A DNA stretch of 64,000 nucleotides from Oryzobacter faecalis (GTDB lineage: Bacteria; Actinomycetota; Actinomycetes; Actinomycetales; Dermatophilaceae), in contig NZ_JBKOFW010000001.1 in NCBI RefSeq assembly GCF_046764005.1, positions 620,001-684,000 on the forward strand. The letters run 5' to 3'. Each line of letters opens with the position of its first letter. The stretch's first letter is position 1. The notes beneath the pieces were generated by a model. It saw nothing but the letters and a program-made list of their open reading frames with translations, did not search any database and was not told the DNA's origin. Shown here one piece after another: positions 61,257-64,000 of the stretch. The position numbers and the translations under genes were made by a program.

Positions 61257-62549
61257 ATGACGACACCGCCGCCCCGTGTCGAGCCCGGCGTCGGGCTCAT
61301 CGTCACCGGGGGCGTCGACCTCCTCTGGCCCGACGTCGAGGACCTCGTCGACGTGCTGGAGGTCGAGCCCCAGACGTTGTGGGACGGCAACGACGGCGAC
61401 GGCCGCCGGATCGCGCGCGACGCGCTCCGGTGGCTGCGCGCCACCGGACGGCCGCTGCTCAGCCACGGCGTCGGGTACCCCGTGGGTGGCACGAGCGCCC
61501 CGGACCCCGAGGGCGTGGCGGCAGCGGCCCGTTCCGCGCGAGAGGTGGAGGCCGTGCACTGGAGCGAGCACCTGTCGTTCAACCGGGTCGGGTCCGACGG
61601 CGACACCCGGTTCGCCGGGTACCTCCTGCCCCCCGTGCCCACGCCCGAGTCGGCCCACGCGGCGATCGGCCACGTCGGCCGCTACCAGGACCGGCTCGAC
61701 CGGCCCTTCCTCGTCGAGACGCCGACGAGCTACGTGCGGGCCACCCCGGGCGACCTCACCGACGGCGAGTACGTCGCCACGATCGCCGAGGGCGCCGACT
61801 GCGGCATCCTCCTCGACCTCCACAACGTCTGGGCCAACGAGCTCAACGGGCGCCAGTCCGTCGCCGACTTCCTCGATGCCATCCCGCTGGAGCGGGTCCG
61901 CGAGGTGCACGTCGCCGGCGGCGACTCGCTCGGCGAGGTCTACCTCGACTCGCACGTGGGGCCGGTGGCGCCCGAGGTGCTCGACCTCGCCCGGCGCGTC
62001 CTCCCGCGGCTGCCGAACGTGCGGGCGGTGCTCTTCGAGGCCGTCGCGCACTCCGTCGCGACGATGGGCGCGGCAGGGCTGCGCGGCGTCCTCACCGACC
62101 TCCACGAGGTCGTCGACGGGGCCCGCGCCGACGGGGCCCGCGCCGACGGCGCTCCCGGCGACGGCGCTCCCGGCGACCGTGCCGTCGCGCCCGGTCCACG
62201 GGCCCGGGCGACCCGGGTCGCCCTCCGACCCGACGACGGGCGCACCGCCGCACGCGAGGCCGCCCTCCTCGACTACACGACGCGGGCGACCGCTCGGCTC
62301 TCCGGTGGGGACGACCCCGGCGCCGACGTGCTGCGCCACCTCACCGACCAGGCCCGCCTCTCCCTCCTCGTGGGGACGCACCGGCGCGAGCTCGCGACGC
62401 TCCTCACCCGCCTCGGCCCGCAGGGCGCCCGTGCGGCCCTCGCCGGCTTCCTCGCGTGGGCTCCGGCGAGCGCGTGGCGCGGCGAGCAGGGCGCGGCGTT
62501 CGACGCCTGGTGGGCCGGGCTCGACCTCGAGGACGTGGCCGCGGGTTGA
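61257..62549 (+). CDS. MNIO/DUF692-family multinuclear iron oxidative enzyme with C-terminal extension
   Basis: 430 residues. Residues 1-286 are the DUF692 TIM barrel: RPLLSHGVGYPVGG (His of the usual HG-LSLG block), AVHWSEHLSFNRV (SEHL motif), LVETPTSYVRA, CGILLDLHNVWANELNGR (Asp/Asn ligands), VREVHVAGG and VYLDSHVGPVAPEVLDL (Asp/His). These are the iron-ligand motifs of MbnB/TglH-type enzymes that oxidatively remodel Cys in peptides. A pentapeptide linker (287-306) joins a helical C-terminal domain (~307-430) containing LLVGTHRRELATLLTRLGPQG, perhaps a fused partner protein. It starts one base after the 81-residue peptide gene. Product unknown. Confidence 0.85.
   Translation: MTTPPPRVEPGVGLIVTGGVDLLWPDVEDLVDVLEVEPQTLWDGNDGDGRRIARDALRWLRATGRPLLSHGVGYPVGGTSAPDPEGVAAAARSAREVEAVHWSEHLSFNRVGSDGDTRFAGYLLPPVPTPESAHAAIGHVGRYQDRLDRPFLVETPTSYVRATPGDLTDGEYVATIAEGADCGILLDLHNVWANELNGRQSVADFLDAIPLERVREVHVAGGDSLGEVYLDSHVGPVAPEVLDLARRVLPRLPNVRAVLFEAVAHSVATMGAAGLRGVLTDLHEVVDGARADGARADGAPGDGAPGDRAVAPGPRARATRVALRPDDGRTAAREAALLDYTTRATARLSGGDDPGADVLRHLTDQARLSLLVGTHRRELATLLTRLGPQGARAALAGFLAWAPASAWRGEQGAAFDAWWAGLDLEDVAAG
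62115..62174 (+). repeat. 15-bp tandem repeat in the MNIO linker
   Basis: Four in-frame 15-bp units encode DGARA, DGARA, DGAPG, DGAPG (residues 287-306). Identical neighbouring units suggest recent duplication by slippage, and copy number may vary between strains. Confidence 0.9.
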
Positions 62550-62558
62550 CCGGCAGGG

Positions 62559-63083
62559 TCAGGCGACGTCCATCGGGTGGCCGCCGGTGATCCGGATCAG
62601 CTCGTCGTAGTGGGTCGCGAAGACCGAGTGGCTGTGCCCGGCCGCGGCCCAGACGGTGGTGTAGCGGCCGAGGGTGACGTCGACGACGGTGTCGATGTGC
62701 TGCGGATGGCCGACGGGGGCGACCCCGCCGATCGCGAAGCCGGTGTGCGTGCGCACGAAGTCGGCGTCGGCCTGCTCGAGGCTCGCCAGGCCCGCGAGGT
62801 CGGCGACCTTGTCGGTGTCGACGCGGTGCCCGCCCGAGGCGAGGACGAGGAAGGGTCGGGTCGACCCGTCGTGGTCGGTGGCGACGAAGACGAGGCTGTT
62901 GGCGATCTCGGCCGGGGTGATGCCGAGGGCGTCGGCGGCCGCGCGGGCCGTGCGGACGGCGTCGGACAGGTGCCGGATCTCGGGGTTGACGTGCCACGGC
63001 GCGAGGGCCGCGAGGACGGCCTGCACCCCGGGGTGACCACTGAGGTCGCGGGCGGCGACCGGCTGACCCGGCTCCAGGCTCAT
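62559..63083 (-). CDS. YbaK/prolyl-tRNA editing domain protein
   Basis: A 174-residue stand-alone editing domain (YbaK/ProX superfamily) that hydrolyses mischarged aminoacyl-tRNA. NSLVFVATDHDGSTRPFLVLASGGHRVDTDKVADLAG holds the conserved strand and Lys, GFAIGGVAPVGHPQHIDTVVD the GGV/GH substrate pocket, and AAAGHSHSVFATHYDELIRITGG the C-terminal part. The tRNA specificity is not evident. ATG 63083 lies six bases from TACGCT (63095-63090, minus strand), a leaderless start. Convergent with the MNIO gene. Confidence 0.92.
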   Translation of the reverse strand: MSLEPGQPVAARDLSGHPGVQAVLAALAPWHVNPEIRHLSDAVRTARAAADALGITPAEIANSLVFVATDHDGSTRPFLVLASGGHRVDTDKVADLAGLASLEQADADFVRTHTGFAIGGVAPVGHPQHIDTVVDVTLGRYTTVWAAAGHSHSVFATHYDELIRITGGHPMDVA

Positions 63084-63130
63084 GCCCGAAGCGTAGTGAC
63101 GCCTCGACTTCCCCGCCTGATCCGGCAAGG

Positions 63131-63182
63131 TCGAGGGTCGCACGGGAAGCGTTCCGGTGCGACCCTCGAGGTTCCCGTGCGA
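63131..63182 (+). promoter_or_regulatory. Competing inverted repeats between the YbaK and SRPBCC genes
   Basis: TCGAGGGTCGCAC (63131-63143) pairs perfectly with 63157-63169; GGAA/TTCC extends the stem inside the 13-nt loop. An overlapping arm, TCGCACGGGAA (63138-63148), instead pairs perfectly with 63172-63182. The two structures exclude each other, as in attenuators. The upstream promoter is unclear, and it may equally be a palindromic repeat acting at the DNA level. Confidence 0.6.
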
Positions 63183-63223
63183 TGCCGTCGGGGGCCCGGT
63201 CGTGGCGCTGCGACCATGGGGGA

Positions 63224-63733
63224 GTGATCGGGGACCGCTGGGGCGTCGAGGACGCCGAGGTCGCGGCGCGCTACGGGTGCGACGACCTCGTGCCGATGCC
63301 GGTGCTCGCCGCGTGGCGGGGCGTGTCGGTCGCGGCACCGGCCGAGGTGGTGTGGCGCTGGGTCGGCCAGGTCCGGGTGGCGCCCTACTCGTACGACTGG
63401 GTCGACAACCGCGGGCACCGTTCTCCCCGAACGGATCTCGCTCTCGATCCGCCGGTGGTCGGCGAGCCGTTCACCCGCAGCGGAGGACGCCCGCTCGGCC
63501 GCGTCCTGGCCGTCGACCCCGGGTGCGAGCTCACCGCGACGGTCATGGGCGCGGTGCTGTCGTACCGCGTGACGCCGGTGGGGGAGCGGGAGACGCGGCT
63601 CGTCCTCAAGGTCGTCATGGCGAGGGGGCGCCTGCTCGCGCCGTTCGTCTCGGTGGGCGACCTCGTCATGGCCCGCCGTCAGCTGCTGACCTTCAAGGAG
63701 CTCGCCGAAGGTTCGACACCCGCCGCCGGTTGA
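63224..63733 (+). CDS. SRPBCC-family protein
   Basis: About 169 residues of START-like fold: MPVLAAWRGVSVAAPAEVVWRWVGQVRVAPYSYDWVDN is the N-terminal strand-helix-strand, and a long C-terminal helix (FVSVGDLVMARRQLLTFKELAE) closes the cavity. Ligand unknown. GTG 63224 is chosen over ATG 63182 since GACCAT (63212-63217), a poor -10, is six bases upstream and homologous-looking sequence begins at DRWGVEDAEVAARYGCDD. Context with the peptide/MNIO genes is not tight (YbaK lies between on the other strand). Confidence 0.78.
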   Translation: MIGDRWGVEDAEVAARYGCDDLVPMPVLAAWRGVSVAAPAEVVWRWVGQVRVAPYSYDWVDNRGHRSPRTDLALDPPVVGEPFTRSGGRPLGRVLAVDPGCELTATVMGAVLSYRVTPVGERETRLVLKVVMARGRLLAPFVSVGDLVMARRQLLTFKELAEGSTPAAG

Positions 63734-63929
63734 CGGGGTGGGCCGGCACCCACGGCAGGCCGACAGGCGATGCGCGTCGCGAGTCGACGCTTCGAGCCCG
63801 CGCTCAGCACGGACTGCACGTCGACGACCGGGCATGTCCTGTCGGTGGGCCGCGTCGGCAGTGTCCCGGAGCCTCCCGACGCGGCCCGGGGAAGCCGGGG
63901 TGTCGGGGGCGGCGCCTACCGTGGCGGGG

Positions 63930-64000
63930 ATGAGCCGGCGGTGGCGATCGAGGGCGATGGGAGGGTGGTTCGGCGTGTCGCCCCGGCGAGTCTCCCGAAC
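63930..64000 (+). CDS. N-terminus of a gene cut by the window edge
   Basis: ATG 63930 opens a frame to the end (23 codons), beginning MSRRWRSRAMGGWFGVSPRR. TACCGT (63917-63922) seven bases upstream fits the leaderless pattern seen across the window, which is the main support. The basic start could precede a membrane anchor or signal. No function can be given. Confidence 0.45.
   Translation, partial: MSRRWRSRAMGGWFGVSPRRVSR

Overview
The window is a very GC-rich, densely packed actinobacterial chromosome segment. Its content (separate ctaCDF and ctaE-qcrCAB clusters for a bcc-aa3 respiratory chain, class II DAHP synthase, a PASTA Ser/Thr kinase, the actinobacterial DUF3043 family) and its AAC/GTC/CTC-biased codon use point to a member of the Actinomycetia, probably Micrococcales (Intrasporangiaceae-like). 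The genus is inference. No rRNA, tRNA, CRISPR array, insertion sequence or prophage was seen.

Layout. 0-10.8 kb: pepA, gcvT, a DUF3043 membrane protein, an M20 peptidase, a glutathionyl-hydroquinone-reductase-like protein, nadA, a DinB-like protein, glycerate kinase, an ErpA-type Fe-S carrier and a PfkB kinase. 10.8-26.9 kb: aat, a TusA-like and cysteine-desulfurase-like pair, ctaC-D-F, then on the opposite strand a serine hydrolase and qcrB-A-C-ctaE. These are followed by a stand-alone receiver protein, trpD, an Lrp-type sensor domain and an exonuclease/GIY-YIG fusion. 27-35.2 kb: a 2,107-residue secreted Ig-like/fibronectin III protein, a small cysteine-cluster protein and a metalloprotease-like lipoprotein, followed by a duplicated non-coding repeat. 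35.5-46.5 kb: a GT-C glycosyltransferase, a FadD-type acyl-CoA ligase, an SRPBCC/ArsA-like/Cys-cluster/ROK-kinase/EEP operon, a PlsC-like acyltransferase and the MacS-MacR two-component pair. 46.5-58.9 kb: DAHP synthase, threonine aldolase, an EamA transporter, the PASTA kinase with its neighbouring HTH protein, a LysM transglycosylase, a secreted repeat protein, a polyprenyl diphosphate synthase and a methylenetetrahydrofolate reductase. 58.9-64 kb: an ABC exporter, then an 81-residue peptide gene and an MNIO (DUF692) enzyme, a YbaK-type editing protein and an SRPBCC protein.

Most of the gene set, and much of its order, matches what I recall of the Mycobacterium tuberculosis Rv2172c-Rv2213 region. 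The genes that do not fit that backbone are therefore the accessory ones: the giant secreted protein, the 965-residue repeat protein, and the ABC/peptide/MNIO block. The peptide-MNIO pair at 61.0-62.5 kb beside a divergent BcrA-like ABC exporter is the best candidate for an undescribed system, namely a RiPP-like modified peptide.

A signal running through the whole window is a TANNNT-like -10 box placed 6-8 nt before the start codon of about 18 genes. This indicates widespread leaderless transcription, and I used it to choose many starts.
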